A stretch of DNA of 64,000 bases from Ga0077527 sp964531455 (GTDB taxonomy: Bacteria; Pseudomonadota; Gammaproteobacteria; Burkholderiales; SG8-41): contig CAZHFZ010000013.1 in assembly GCA_964531455.1 (NCBI GenBank), positions 5,084 through 69,083 on the forward strand. The letters are read 5' to 3'. Positions 17,223-25,791 of this stretch are shown here, piece by piece. How positions within the stretch are numbered: the stretch's first letter is position 1; each line of letters starts with the position of its first letter. The notes under the pieces were generated by a model, which saw nothing but the letters and a program-made list of their open reading frames with translations, had not been told where the DNA came from and did not search any database. The position numbers and the translations under genes were made by a program.

Positions 17223-18320
17223 TCAGGAGATTGCAAGCATGCGATCAAGCGCAATGCGCGCCAGTTCAGCTTCGTAAGCGGGCACCTTGATCTGGTTGAC
17301 CACTTTGCCGGCGACCAGGTTCTCCAGGGCCCAAGCGAGGTGCTGCGGATCAATGCGCTGCATTGTCGAGCACATGCACACCGTCGGCGCCATGAACTGC
17401 ACCGACTTACCCTGCGAACTGAATTCGGCGGCCATGCGGTTCACCAGATTGAGTTCGGTGCCGACCAGCCAGCGCGAACCCGGCGCACTCGCGGCTATGG
17501 TTTTGTAGATGTAATCGGTCGAACCGACATAGTCGGAAAGCTTGCAGACCTCGAAATTGCACTCGGGATGGCTGATCACCATGCCGCTCGGGTGCTGCTG
17601 ACGCCAGCGCAGGATGTGCTGGGCCTGGAACATCTGGTGCACCGAGCAGTGGCCTTTCCACAACAGCACCTTGGCCATCTTGATCTGCTGCGGCGTCAGC
17701 CCGCCCATCGGCAGGTCCGGATCCCAGACCAGCATTTCCGACAACGGAATGTCCATCAGGTAACCGGTCCAGCGGCCCAGATGCTGGTCGGGGAAAAACA
17801 ATACTTTCTCGCGGCGGCCGAAGGCCCAGCTCAGGATCTGCCGCGCATTCGAAGACGTGCACACAATGCCGCCATGCTCGCCGCAGAACGCTTTCAGATC
17901 GGCAGCGGAATTGATATAGGTAATCGGCGTGATGGTTTCATCCGGGTTGATGACCTCGGAGATCTCGCGCCACGCACGCTCGACTTTGCTCAGGCTGGCC
18001 ATGTCCGCCATTGAGCAGCCGGCATTGAGGTCAGGCAGGATGACCTGCTGGTTCGTACGCGACAGGATGTCCGCAACCTCGGCCATGAAATGCACGCCGC
18101 AGAACACGATGTATTCGGCATCGGTCTTCGCCGCCAGCTTGGACAACTGCAGCGAGTCACCCGTCAACTCGGCATGTTTGTAGACGTCGGCACGCTGGTA
18201 ATGATGACCGAGCAGCACGGCGCGATCACCGAGCTTGCGGCGCGCAGCGACAATCCGCTCCTCGCAGGCCGCATCATCCAGCGGTTTGAAACCTTCGAAA
18301 GTGATCGTTTGTGCTTCCAT
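17223..18320 (-). CDS. nadA: Quinolinate synthase NadA
   Basis: A 365-residue enzyme that condenses iminoaspartate with dihydroxyacetone phosphate to form quinolinate, the start of NAD synthesis. Family motifs include LLGHHYQRADVY, ELTGDSLQLS, FCGVHFMAEVA, LNAGCSMADM, VCTSSNA, SHPECNFEVC and CMCSTMQRI. Cys102, Cys225 and one Cys of the 315/317 pair are the likely [4Fe-4S] ligands. Length fits the longer NadA class. nadB and nadC are not nearby. The 112 bp before it (18321-18432) hold its own leader; no strong promoter could be fixed. Confidence 0.95.
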   Translation of the reverse strand: MEAQTITFEGFKPLDDAACEERIVAARRKLGDRAVLLGHHYQRADVYKHAELTGDSLQLSKLAAKTDAEYIVFCGVHFMAEVADILSRTNQQVILPDLNAGCSMADMASLSKVERAWREISEVINPDETITPITYINSAADLKAFCGEHGGIVCTSSNARQILSWAFGRREKVLFFPDQHLGRWTGYLMDIPLSEMLVWDPDLPMGGLTPQQIKMAKVLLWKGHCSVHQMFQAQHILRWRQQHPSGMVISHPECNFEVCKLSDYVGSTDYIYKTIAASAPGSRWLVGTELNLVNRMAAEFSSQGKSVQFMAPTVCMCSTMQRIDPQHLAWALENLVAGKVVNQIKVPAYEAELARIALDRMLAIS

Positions 18321-18432
18321 TATCCGGCCCTTCTCCAGATCATCACGCTGCGGAGGCGCAGCAGAGTAAAACTCCGACTATTACAGTATTTTGACAGAAA
18401 AACCAGCCACGAATTCCCCTGCTGGCCCGGGG

Positions 18433-18885
18433 TCATGCATCACGCACTGCAACACGCTTGGGTAACTGCCGTATGGCCTCTGCGTTGCTCCACGAAAACA
18501 CACGATCAGCCGCTTCGCGCCACGGCAACCACTGCCACGCCAGATGTTCACGTGGCGCAAGCACTACATCCCGCATTGCGGGAAGGGTCAACGCATAAAC
18601 GTGTTCCGTATTGTGGGTAACACCCGGCGCGTAACGGTTGCGCCAGTGCGCGTAAATCTCGTATTTATTCTGCAGCTTCCAATCGACCAGTTCATCAGGC
18701 CCGACCACGATGCCGGTCTCTTCGCCCAATTCACGCCTTGCCGTTTCAGCCAACGTTTCTCCCGGATCCTGGCTGCCGGTGACCGACTGCCAGAAGCCCG
18801 GACGGTCTGCGCGCTCCAGCAGCAGCACCTGCAGGTCGGTGGTATGCACCAGCACCAGCACCGATACCGGGATTTTGTAATTCAT
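18433..18885 (-). CDS. nudB: Dihydroneopterin triphosphate diphosphatase (Nudix)
   Basis: A 150-residue Nudix hydrolase of folate biosynthesis, removing pyrophosphate from dihydroneopterin triphosphate. The Nudix box G-x5-E-x7-REL-x-EE-x-GI is complete (GSQDPGE...RRELGEETGI). NudB-specific segments are IPVSVLVLV, PGFWQSVTGS, HWRNRYAPGVTHNTEH and FSWSNAEAI. ATG 18885 forms an ATGA overlap with the barstar stop, typical of coupled genes; ATG 18897 is an alternative. It is the last gene of the fmdB-DUF502-aspS-RNase-barstar-nudB run. Confidence 0.92.
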   Translation of the reverse strand: MNYKIPVSVLVLVHTTDLQVLLLERADRPGFWQSVTGSQDPGETLAETARRELGEETGIVVGPDELVDWKLQNKYEIYAHWRNRYAPGVTHNTEHVYALTLPAMRDVVLAPREHLAWQWLPWREAADRVFSWSNAEAIRQLPKRVAVRDA

Positions 18886-19301
18886 GACTTCGACCATGCC
18901 GGCCGCTGATCCGAATCATCGGTCAGCACGACGAACACTTTTTTACGGCCCCGCCAGTATTGCGCGCAGGCCTCGAGGATTTCGCACAAGGTCGCGTGAT
19001 CATCCCCCGAAGCGGCTGCAAAAGCCGCTGCGCCGCGAATCAACACGACACGGCCCGATTCCGTCCGCCAGGACAGATCCTGCAGGCAGTCGGCGAGCGC
19101 GTCCCAGTTGCCGCCGAAAGTGGCTGGAAACGCGAACTCGCGGGAGAACGCCGTGAACAGCGCCCGTTTGCCGCGCGCACGCTGCAGGTCAACCACATGC
19201 CACGCCAGACCGGCATCGCGTGCGGCACGCCGCAGCGGCGCCAAATCGACGGGGACGGCGTACAACCCGTTTTGCTCTGCGGGAGGAAGTGTGAATGTCA
19301 T
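18882..19301 (-). CDS. Barstar-family ribonuclease inhibitor
   Basis: A 139-residue cytoplasmic protein without signal peptide. The inhibitory core FGGNWDALADCL aligns with barstar YGENLDALWDCL; Asp67 and Asp71 correspond to barstar Asp35 and Asp39, the residues that plug the RNase active site. It is about 50 residues longer than Bacillus barstar, mainly at the N-terminus. Its ATG overlaps the stop of the upstream RNase gene by 4 bases (ATGA), and its own stop overlaps the nudB start. The partner is therefore very likely that RNase, which it would neutralise inside the cell before export. Confidence 0.88.
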   Translation of the reverse strand: MTFTLPPAEQNGLYAVPVDLAPLRRAARDAGLAWHVVDLQRARGKRALFTAFSREFAFPATFGGNWDALADCLQDLSWRTESGRVVLIRGAAAFAAASGDDHATLCEILEACAQYWRGRKKVFVVLTDDSDQRPAWSKS

Positions 19302-19717
19302 TCGACGATGCGCCTGAACGAACGGTAATGATCTGCAGTGTAGTAAAACACGCCGCCGCCACGGCATTGCGCAAGGCGCAGCGGACCTGCCGGAGTGTTG
19401 GCCGCGCGCTGGCGCTCACACCCGACGACGATGCGGCGCGCGCCCCGGTGCTTGATGCCCGGGGTGTTTACGGTGTATTCGCGGTAATGGCCGCGCGGCG
19501 CAGGCGGCAGCAGCTTCTCGTAATTGCCGAAGGTGATGCCATCGCGCTCGTGCGGAAACGGACCGCCGCTGCGGATCAGCTGCAGCGTCTGATGCGCCTC
19601 GGCCGGGAGCTCCTGCAAACGCACATCGCGCAGCTGCTGGGGATCGCCACGCGCAAACGCTGCCGCGGCAAAAAGCGCAGCCGCCAGCAGCAACAGATGC
19701 TTTGCAGCGTTCCGCAA
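19298..19717 (-). CDS. Secreted guanyl-specific ribonuclease, RNase Sa/barnase superfamily (N1/T1 family)
   Basis: A 139-residue protein with a signal peptide (LLLLAAALFAAAAFA, cleavage near 22). The mature part follows RNase Sa closely: LPAEAHQTLQLI, GGPFPHERDG, YREYTVNTPG, HRGARRIV and YYTADHY. The catalytic set is intact: Glu80, Arg91, Arg95 and His130 match RNase Sa Glu54, Arg65, Arg69 and His85. A ~22-residue insertion with two Cys (100 and 118) precedes the YYTADHY strand and may form a disulfide. The only in-frame start is TTG 19717, since a stop lies two codons upstream. It cleaves RNA after G, outside the cytoplasm. Confidence 0.87.
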   Translation of the reverse strand: MRNAAKHLLLLAAALFAAAAFARGDPQQLRDVRLQELPAEAHQTLQLIRSGGPFPHERDGITFGNYEKLLPPAPRGHYREYTVNTPGIKHRGARRIVVGCERQRAANTPAGPLRLAQCRGGGVFYYTADHYRSFRRIVE

Positions 19718-19757
19718 GTCTCAGTCCGTCGGGAAACGGGTTACGGTCTGCCAGCGG

Positions 19758-21542
19758 TCACGCCGCCGGCGTGGTATTGCGCAGGCGGATGTGCAGTTCG
19801 CGGAGCTGGCGCTCGGGCACCGCACTCGGCGCTTCGACCATCAAATCCTGACCACGCTGTGTTTTCGGGAAGGCGATGACTTCACGGATCGATTCTGCGC
19901 CAGTCATCAAGGTCACCAGACGGTCCAGACCGAAAGCAATGCCGCCGTGCGGCGGCGCGCCGTAGGACAGCGCATCGAGCAGGAATCCGAACTTCGCGCG
20001 CGCCTCTTCCGGCGCAATCCCGAGCGCCGCAAACACCTGTGACTGGACTTCGGCGCGATGGATACGTACCGAACCACCACCGATCTCCCAGCCGTTCAGC
20101 GCGACATCGTAGGCTTTGGCCAGCACTTTGCCCGGATCCGTTGCGAGCAAGCCGAGATGATCATCCTTGGGTGCGGTAAACGGATGATGAGCGGCGACCC
20201 AGCGCTTCTCTTCTTCGTTGTAATCGAATGCAGGAAAATCAACAACCCAGCAGGGCCGCCAGCCCGCTTCAGCGTGGCCTTTTTCATGGCCAACCCTGAC
20301 GCGCAACGCACCCAGCGCATCACACACCACCTTGCGGCGATCAGCGCCGAAGAAAATCAGGTCGCCGTTGGCAGCGTTGGTGCGCTTGAGGATTTCCGCA
20401 AGTACCGGCTGCGGCAGGAATTTGACGATCGGTGACTGCAAGCCTTCTTCGTTGAGCTTGGTGACGTCGTTGACCTTGATATAGGCCAGGCCTTTTGCGC
20501 CGTAGATGCCGACGAAGGCCGTGTACTCGTCAATCTCTTTGCGCGTCAGCGCTGCGCCGCCCGGCACCCGCAGCGCGGTGACACAGCCGTCCTTCTGCGC
20601 CAGCGCCTGCTTGAATACCTTGAACTCCACCTGCGCCATCAAGTCGCTGAGTTCTGTCAGTTCCAGCTTGACGCGCAGATCGGGCTTGTCGGAACCGTAT
20701 TTCGCCATCGCCTCGGCATAGGTCAGTCGCGGGAACACACCGAGATCGACGTCGAGCACCGACTTGAACAGGTTGCGGATCAAACCTTCCATCAGGTCCT
20801 GGATCTCGCGCTCGCCAAGGAACGAGGTCTCGATATCTATCTGGGTGAACTCCGGCTGGCGATCGGCGCGCAGATCCTCATCACGGAAGCACTTCACGAT
20901 CTGGTAATAACGGTCGTAGCCGGCCACCATCAGCAACTGCTTGAACAGTTGTGGCGACTGCGGCAACGCGTAGAACTGTCCGTCATGCATACGCGAAGGC
21001 ACGAGGAATTCGCGAGCGCCCTCGGGTGTTGATTTATAGAGCATGGGGGTTTCGATATCAATGAAACCATGCTCGTCCAGATAGCCGCGGACGGCACGTG
21101 CGGCCTGGTGACGCAGGCGCATATGCTTCTGCATCTGCGGACGCCGCAGGTCAAGAAAGCGGTACTGCAGACGGACATTCTCGGACAGTTGCTCATCATC
21201 CATCATGAACGGCGGGGTCTGTGATGCATTCAGCACTTCCATGCCTGTTGCCAGCACTTCGATTTCGCCGCTGACCAGATTGCTGTTGACCGTGCCGGCC
21301 GGCCGCTCTCGCACCTTGCCTTCGACACGCACTACGAATTCATTGCGCAGACCGTTGGCCACCTCAAACGTTTCGGCGCGATCAGGATCGCAGACGATCT
21401 GCACCAGGCCCTCACGATCACGGAGATCGATGAAGATCACGCCGCCATGATCGCGGCGACGGTGTACCCAGCCGCAAAGGGAAACGGTCTGACCGAGGTA
21501 TTTGCGGTCAATCAGACCGCAGTAGTTGGTACGCATGGACAT
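19758..21542 (-). CDS. aspS: Aspartyl-tRNA synthetase (probably non-discriminating, AspRS)
   Basis: A 594-residue class II synthetase. The N-terminal OB fold (LCGWVHRRRDHGG, IFIDLRDREGLVQIV) binds the anticodon. The catalytic core has FRDEDLRADRQPEFTQID (motif 2), the bacterial GAD insertion (about 290-420) and GGIAFGLDRLVTLM (motif 3). Length is standard for bacterial AspRS. Whether it also charges tRNA-Asn depends on gatCAB in the genome, which is not in view. It lies third in the fmdB operon; the RNase gene begins 40 bp after its stop. Confidence 0.96.
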   Translation of the reverse strand: MSMRTNYCGLIDRKYLGQTVSLCGWVHRRRDHGGVIFIDLRDREGLVQIVCDPDRAETFEVANGLRNEFVVRVEGKVRERPAGTVNSNLVSGEIEVLATGMEVLNASQTPPFMMDDEQLSENVRLQYRFLDLRRPQMQKHMRLRHQAARAVRGYLDEHGFIDIETPMLYKSTPEGAREFLVPSRMHDGQFYALPQSPQLFKQLLMVAGYDRYYQIVKCFRDEDLRADRQPEFTQIDIETSFLGEREIQDLMEGLIRNLFKSVLDVDLGVFPRLTYAEAMAKYGSDKPDLRVKLELTELSDLMAQVEFKVFKQALAQKDGCVTALRVPGGAALTRKEIDEYTAFVGIYGAKGLAYIKVNDVTKLNEEGLQSPIVKFLPQPVLAEILKRTNAANGDLIFFGADRRKVVCDALGALRVRVGHEKGHAEAGWRPCWVVDFPAFDYNEEEKRWVAAHHPFTAPKDDHLGLLATDPGKVLAKAYDVALNGWEIGGGSVRIHRAEVQSQVFAALGIAPEEARAKFGFLLDALSYGAPPHGGIAFGLDRLVTLMTGAESIREVIAFPKTQRGQDLMVEAPSAVPERQLRELHIRLRNTTPAA

Positions 21543-21563
21543 GGGGTTTTGATTTTCAGTAAA

Positions 21564-22190
21564 TTATTTGGGTTTTGCCAGGGCGCCGTTATTGGTTGTC
21601 ACCACGCCCATCGAGACAATGTATTTGAATGCGACGTCGACCGGCATATCGATCTCGATGACATCTTCACGTCGCAAATAGAAATAAAATCCATTGACCG
21701 GGCTCGGCGTCGTCGGGATGAACACTGCGACATGTTCATCCGGTAGCTGGGCAGCGATTTCAGCCGGAACGTTGGTCTGGAACGCCAGTGACCAGGCCTG
21801 CGGGTGCGGGTAGCGTACCAGCAACACTTTGCGGAACGCATGGCCGCTGCCCGAGAACAGCGTATCGCTAACCTGCTTGACGCTGTTGTATATCGTATTT
21901 ACAACCGGAATCCGCGCCAGGACGCCTTCCCACAGCAGTACCAGCCGTTGCCCCAGCATGTTTGTCGTAAACATCCCGGTAAACAGAACGATCACCACCG
22001 TCATGATCACCCCCAAGCCAGGCACATGCACCCCGAGCCAGTTCTCGGTCAGAAAAGACCGGGGCAACAATTGCAGGGTCTGATCCAGTGTGCTCACCAG
22101 CAGGTTGAGCACCCAAAGCGTGATCACCAGCGGCACCCAGATCAGCAGACCGGTGATGATGTAGCTCTTGATGGAGGATTTTTTGAACAT
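21564..22190 (-). CDS. DUF502 family membrane protein
   Basis: A 208-residue protein with two membrane helices near the N-terminus (about 10-32 and 62-82) and a cytosolic C-terminal domain. Family hallmarks are LLIWVPLVITLWVL, IPVVNTIYNSVKQVSD and VFIPTTPSPVNGFYFY. Its biochemical role is not known. In betaproteobacteria it is regularly found between fmdB and aspS, as here, with 21 bp to the aspS start. Confidence 0.9.
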   Translation of the reverse strand: MFKKSSIKSYIITGLLIWVPLVITLWVLNLLVSTLDQTLQLLPRSFLTENWLGVHVPGLGVIMTVVIVLFTGMFTTNMLGQRLVLLWEGVLARIPVVNTIYNSVKQVSDTLFSGSGHAFRKVLLVRYPHPQAWSLAFQTNVPAEIAAQLPDEHVAVFIPTTPSPVNGFYFYLRREDVIEIDMPVDVAFKYIVSMGVVTTNNGALAKPK

Positions 22191-22286
22191 GGGGTTGGCT
22201 GGCGCACAGTGAGGCGGCGTGCGCGGGTGCGGCGATCATCAGCGCGGCACGAAGGCTATTGCCTCCGACCGCGGCCGCTCAGGAAA

Positions 22287-22562
22287 TCAATTGCTGGCAG
22301 GACAGGCGCCCGCGCCACAGGCAGGCTGATCTGACTTGGCTTCTTCTTTTTTCGCTGATTCTGCCGGCTTGGTGCCGCCTTTGTTCTTGAAATCGGTCGC
22401 GTACCAACCGCTGCCCTTCAATTGGAAGCCGGCCGCAGTAACCATCTTGGAAAGTGATTGTTTACCGCATTCCGGACAGTCCTTGAGCGGTGCATCGCTG
22501 ATGCGTTGCAGGAATTCCTTCTGGAACCCGCAAGCCTCGCACCGGTATTCGTAAATAGGCAT
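22287..22562 (-). CDS. FmdB-family zinc-ribbon protein
   Basis: A 91-residue protein opening with MPIYEYRCEACG, the FmdB hallmark. A C-x2-C...C-x2-C zinc ribbon (CEAC, CPEC) fills the first 40 residues, followed by the conserved GFQLKGSGWYATDF. The tail is Lys/Ala-rich and ends in a Cys-containing PACGAGACPASN. FmdB-like proteins are proposed regulators, but function is unproven. It is first in the operon leading to aspS and begins 28 bp from a -10 box at 22590-22595. Confidence 0.88.
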   Translation of the reverse strand: MPIYEYRCEACGFQKEFLQRISDAPLKDCPECGKQSLSKMVTAAGFQLKGSGWYATDFKNKGGTKPAESAKKEEAKSDQPACGAGACPASN

Positions 22563-22589
22563 GGCGTACCCCAAAAAAGCTAAAAAAGC

Positions 22590-22595
22590 ATTATA
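22590..22595 (-). promoter_or_regulatory. Candidate -10 element of the fmdB-DUF502-aspS-RNase-barstar-nudB operon
   Basis: A perfect TATAAT on the minus strand, preceded by GG, lies 28 bp before the fmdB ATG. No clear -35 hexamer is seen at normal spacing. No other convincing promoter was found within the operon. Confidence 0.45.
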
Positions 22596-22751
22596 CCTGA
22601 GACGGTTACCCTCACTTTGACCGTATATGAGGGCGAGAACCGTCGCTTTTCAAGGCCTTGGCACATCACTGCTTGGCGCAAGGCGCCACTCACGGCACAA
22701 TTGAGGTCACGTAGGTCATTGAAGAAAAAGAATTTTTCCGGAAATTCCGTC

Positions 22752-23927
22752 ATGAACAGCCAGATTCTTGTCCTCAACGCCGGCTCCTCCAGCATCAAAT
22801 TTGCCGTATTCAGCGACAGCCAGCCGCTGAACCGCACCATACAGGGCATGGTATCCGGCATCGGATCAATAACCTCTTTCGCTGCGCGCAACGAAAACGG
22901 CATGCTGCCGGGAACGCTGCCAGCCGGTCCACTGGATCATGAAAGCGCACTCGCCTGGCTGTTTGAGTGGTTGGCGACGGGAGGTCACGCAAATCAGCTG
23001 ATCGGCGCCGGACACCGGGTTGTTCACGGTGGTGAACATCGCGATGCGCCGATCATCATCGGCGATTTGAGTATTGAGGAACTTGATGCGTTGGCACCGT
23101 TGGCACCGCTGCACCAACCGCACAACCTTGCAGCCATCAAGGCTCTGCGCAAACTGCGCCCGGAACTTGCTCAAGTCGCCTGTTTCGATACAGCCTTCCA
23201 CCGCACGCAACCGGTGGTTGCACAGTCGCTGGCGCTGCCACGGGCAATCACCGAACTGGGTCTGCGCCGTTACGGTTTTCACGGCTTGTCCTACGAATAC
23301 ATTGCCAGCGTATTGCCGCAAAGTCTTGGAGCTCGCGCCGAGGGCCGCGTGATCGTGGCCCATCTCGGCAATGGTGCCAGTCTGTGCGCGATGCGCAACC
23401 GGCGCAGCATCGCCACGACGATGGGGTTCAGCACACTGGATGGTCTGGTCATGGGCACACGCTGCGGTTCCATCGATCCGGGTGTGTTGTTCTACCTGAT
23501 GCACGAACAGAAGATGTCGTCAAAAAAAGTGGAAGACCTGCTCTACCGGCAATCCGGGCTGCTTGGCGTGTCCGGCATCAGCAATGACATGCGCACGCTC
23601 CTCGACAGCAGCGACCCTCGGGCTGCGCAGGCGGTTGCGCAATTTGTCTATCGTGCCGCACTGGAAACCGGTGCCCTGACCGCGGCGCTGGAAGGACTGG
23701 ATGCGCTGGTCTTTACCGGCGGCATCGGTGAACATGCAGTAGCCATCCGCTCGCAGATCTGCGAAAAGCTGCACTGGCTGGGTGTCGGGCTCGATCCCGA
23801 AGCCAACGCACGCAACAGCACGCAGATCTCCACGGCAGAAAGCGCGATCGCTGTTTGTGTAATTCCGACGGACGAGGAGGCCGTTATCGCCGGACATACA
23901 CTCCGGCTGTTGCGCACAAGTACCTGA
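22752..23927 (+). CDS. ackA: Acetate kinase
   Basis: A 391-residue cytosolic kinase interconverting acetate + ATP and acetyl phosphate. Family motifs: LNAGSSSIKF at the N-terminus, GHRVVHGG, CFDTAFH, YGFHGLSYEYI, HLGNGASL and FTGGIGEHA. The ATG at 22752 is chosen because the ASKHA fold begins three residues later; upstream in-frame codons do not resemble the family. The usual partner pta is not adjacent. It is divergent from fmdB and convergent with ssb, with a shared bidirectional terminator. Confidence 0.95.
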   Translation: MNSQILVLNAGSSSIKFAVFSDSQPLNRTIQGMVSGIGSITSFAARNENGMLPGTLPAGPLDHESALAWLFEWLATGGHANQLIGAGHRVVHGGEHRDAPIIIGDLSIEELDALAPLAPLHQPHNLAAIKALRKLRPELAQVACFDTAFHRTQPVVAQSLALPRAITELGLRRYGFHGLSYEYIASVLPQSLGARAEGRVIVAHLGNGASLCAMRNRRSIATTMGFSTLDGLVMGTRCGSIDPGVLFYLMHEQKMSSKKVEDLLYRQSGLLGVSGISNDMRTLLDSSDPRAAQAVAQFVYRAALETGALTAALEGLDALVFTGGIGEHAVAIRSQICEKLHWLGVGLDPEANARNSTQISTAESAIAVCVIPTDEEAVIAGHTLRLLRTST

Positions 23928-23938
23928 AGCATAAAAAA

Positions 23939-23960
23939 AGCCGGGCTCAGCCCGGCTTTT
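23939..23960. terminator. Bidirectional terminator between ackA and ssb
   Basis: The palindrome agccgggct-c-agcccggct has seven A before it and four T after it, so it can end transcripts in both directions. It sits 12 bp after the ackA stop and 20 bp from the ssb stop. Confidence 0.85.
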
Positions 23961-23979
23961 GCGCGACGACCGTGCCGGC

Positions 23980-24444
23980 TTAGAACGGAATATCGTCATC
24001 CATGTCGTCGAAACTGCCACCACTCTTCTTGGCGGGGGCCTTCGCACCACCGCCACCACCTGAAGTTGCCGCGGATTCACGCATGGGACTGCCGCCGCCA
24101 TCACCGCCCCCCCGGCTTCCCAACATTCGCATCTGATCTGCCCGGACCTCGGTCGTATAACGATCCTGGCCTTCTTTGTCCTGCCACTTCCGGGTGCGCA
24201 GAGAACCCTCGATGTATACCTGAGAACCTTTGCGCAGATACTCACCGCATATTTCCGCCAGCTTGCCAAATGCGCTGATGCGGTGCCATTCAGTGGCTTC
24301 TTTTTTCTCGCCACTGGTCTTGTCCTTCCAGGTCTCCGATGTGGCGATACTGAAACTCGTCAGAGCTTCACCGCTGGGCAGATACCGGGTTTCCGGATCC
24401 TTGCCCAGATTACCGATCAAAATCACTTTATTAACGGATGCCAT
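23980..24444 (-). CDS. ssb: Single-stranded DNA-binding protein
   Basis: A 154-residue OB-fold protein coating single-stranded DNA in replication and repair. The N-terminal domain runs SVNKVILIGNLGKDPE through the VRADQMRMLG strand (about 1-110). A Gly-rich linker leads to the acidic tip DDDIPF that docks partner proteins. It lies on the minus strand near divergent uvrA, a common proteobacterial neighbourhood, with an MFS gene upstream on the same strand. Confidence 0.96.
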   Translation of the reverse strand: MASVNKVILIGNLGKDPETRYLPSGEALTSFSIATSETWKDKTSGEKKEATEWHRISAFGKLAEICGEYLRKGSQVYIEGSLRTRKWQDKEGQDRYTTEVRADQMRMLGSRGGGDGGGSPMRESAATSGGGGGAKAPAKKSGGSFDDMDDDIPF

Positions 24445-24510
24445 ATCGGTTTTTCCTTTTGATTTGAACGCATCAATCAGTTTGAGTAACGCGCCCGCCG
24501 TCCGGGGCGT

Positions 24511-25701
24511 TTACGCGTTTTTTACAGGGGGCACGCGCATGCCGAAGGCGAGTATAAGCCAGATCGCCAACAGCACGGCGTCGAAGACAATCACTCCAAC
24601 GGCGCCCCAATTCTTGTAGAGAATGCCGCCCGCCGCGGCACCGAGGAAGGTACCAAAAAACTGGATTGTGCTGTAGAGACCTATTGCTGTGCCCTTTGCA
24701 TGCGCAGGAGCCAAACGTGTAGCAAGCGTAGGCAGCATTGCCTCCAGCGCATTGAATGGCGCAAAAAATGCCAGCAAAAACAAAGACAAAAGCCAGATAC
24801 TCCCGTCCAGCCAAGGCAATGCGAGGTGTGCCACCAGCAGCACGGCAATCGAAACGATGAACCAGCGTCGCAGCAGCACTGGATTACCTGCCTGCAGAAC
24901 TGAGGGCATCATCAGTACAAACGAGCCCAGCATGACCGGCAGATAGACCTGCCAGTGCGAACTCACCGGCAGACCGGCGTCACGCAGGCCAAAAGGCACA
25001 ACAATGAATAACGCCATCAACACGGCGTGAAGCGCGAAGATTCCCCAATTCAGCCGGGCAAGTTGCGGGTCCATTAGGACGTGCCAGAAATCTTTCAACG
25101 CACGGCCGGGAACCGGCGGCACCTGCGGCGCGTCCGGGATGGCGCGCCACATAACCAAAATCGCACCCAAAGCGAGGACCCCTGTCAGCGCAAAAATCCC
25201 CGGAACTCCGATTATCCGATCAAGCCAGGGGCTGACAACCAGTGAAAGCGCAAACGCGACACCAATGGTCGAGCCGATCATAGCCATTGCTTTCGCGCGC
25301 TGGTCTTCGCGCGTGAGATCAGCCGTCATGGCGATCACCGCAGCTGAAATAGCTCCCGCGCCCTGCAACATTCGGCCAAGAATGACGATGTAAATATTCG
25401 GTGCCAGCGCAGCAACGAAACTGCCGACCGCAAAAATAACCAGTCCGATGTAAATCACCGGTTTGCGGCCATAACGGTCGGACCACCAACCGAACGGTAT
25501 CTGCAGCAATGCCTGCGTCAATCCGTAAGCCCCGATGGCAAGCCCAACCAGCATCAGATCGTTGCCCCCGGGGAGTTGTTCTGCATAAATTGCAAACACC
25601 GGAAGGATTACGAACATGCCCAGCAATCGCAGTCCGAAAATTCCGGACAAACCAATGCTGGCCCGCAATTCGAGCGGGGTCATTTTGCTTCGCGACGACA
25701 T
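24511..25701 (-). CDS. MFS transporter (YajR/DHA1-like)
   Basis: A 396-residue protein with about 12 membrane helices. Motif A between helices 2 and 3 is GWWSDRYGRKP, and helix 4 carries ILGRMLQGAGAISAAVIAM, as in drug:proton antiporters. It lacks the extra C-terminal domain of E. coli YajR. ATG 25701 is used; a TTG lies two codons upstream. It is divergent from uvrA and 66 bp upstream of ssb on the same strand, an arrangement common in betaproteobacteria. Substrate unknown. Confidence 0.87.
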   Translation of the reverse strand: MSSRSKMTPLELRASIGLSGIFGLRLLGMFVILPVFAIYAEQLPGGNDLMLVGLAIGAYGLTQALLQIPFGWWSDRYGRKPVIYIGLVIFAVGSFVAALAPNIYIVILGRMLQGAGAISAAVIAMTADLTREDQRAKAMAMIGSTIGVAFALSLVVSPWLDRIIGVPGIFALTGVLALGAILVMWRAIPDAPQVPPVPGRALKDFWHVLMDPQLARLNWGIFALHAVLMALFIVVPFGLRDAGLPVSSHWQVYLPVMLGSFVLMMPSVLQAGNPVLLRRWFIVSIAVLLVAHLALPWLDGSIWLLSLFLLAFFAPFNALEAMLPTLATRLAPAHAKGTAIGLYSTIQFFGTFLGAAAGGILYKNWGAVGVIVFDAVLLAIWLILAFGMRVPPVKNA

Positions 25702-25737
25702 GGACAAAGGCGGGGGAAGGGAAATCTGGGAGAACAG

Positions 25738-25766
25738 TTGGGCGTAACTGCTTATGCGCGTATATT
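25738..25766 (+). promoter_or_regulatory. Sigma70-type promoter of uvrA
   Basis: TTGGGC (25738-25743), a 17-bp spacer and TATATT (25761-25766) precede the uvrA ATG by 25 bp, giving a short leader. No LexA-type CTGT-N8-ACAG box is evident, so SOS control is not supported here. Confidence 0.55.
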
Positions 25767-25791
25767 AGCAGGTTTACCTTTGGTCACTCAC

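Noticed and set aside
18321..18432. Promoter for nadA with a TGTAAT -10 box
   Set aside because: No matching -35 element at 16-18 bp spacing; not strong enough to list.
25748..25771. Inverted repeat ctgct-N14-agcag upstream of uvrA as a LexA box
   Set aside because: The proteobacterial LexA site is CTGT-N8-ACAG; the spacing and half-sites differ. It overlaps the promoter and is probably chance.
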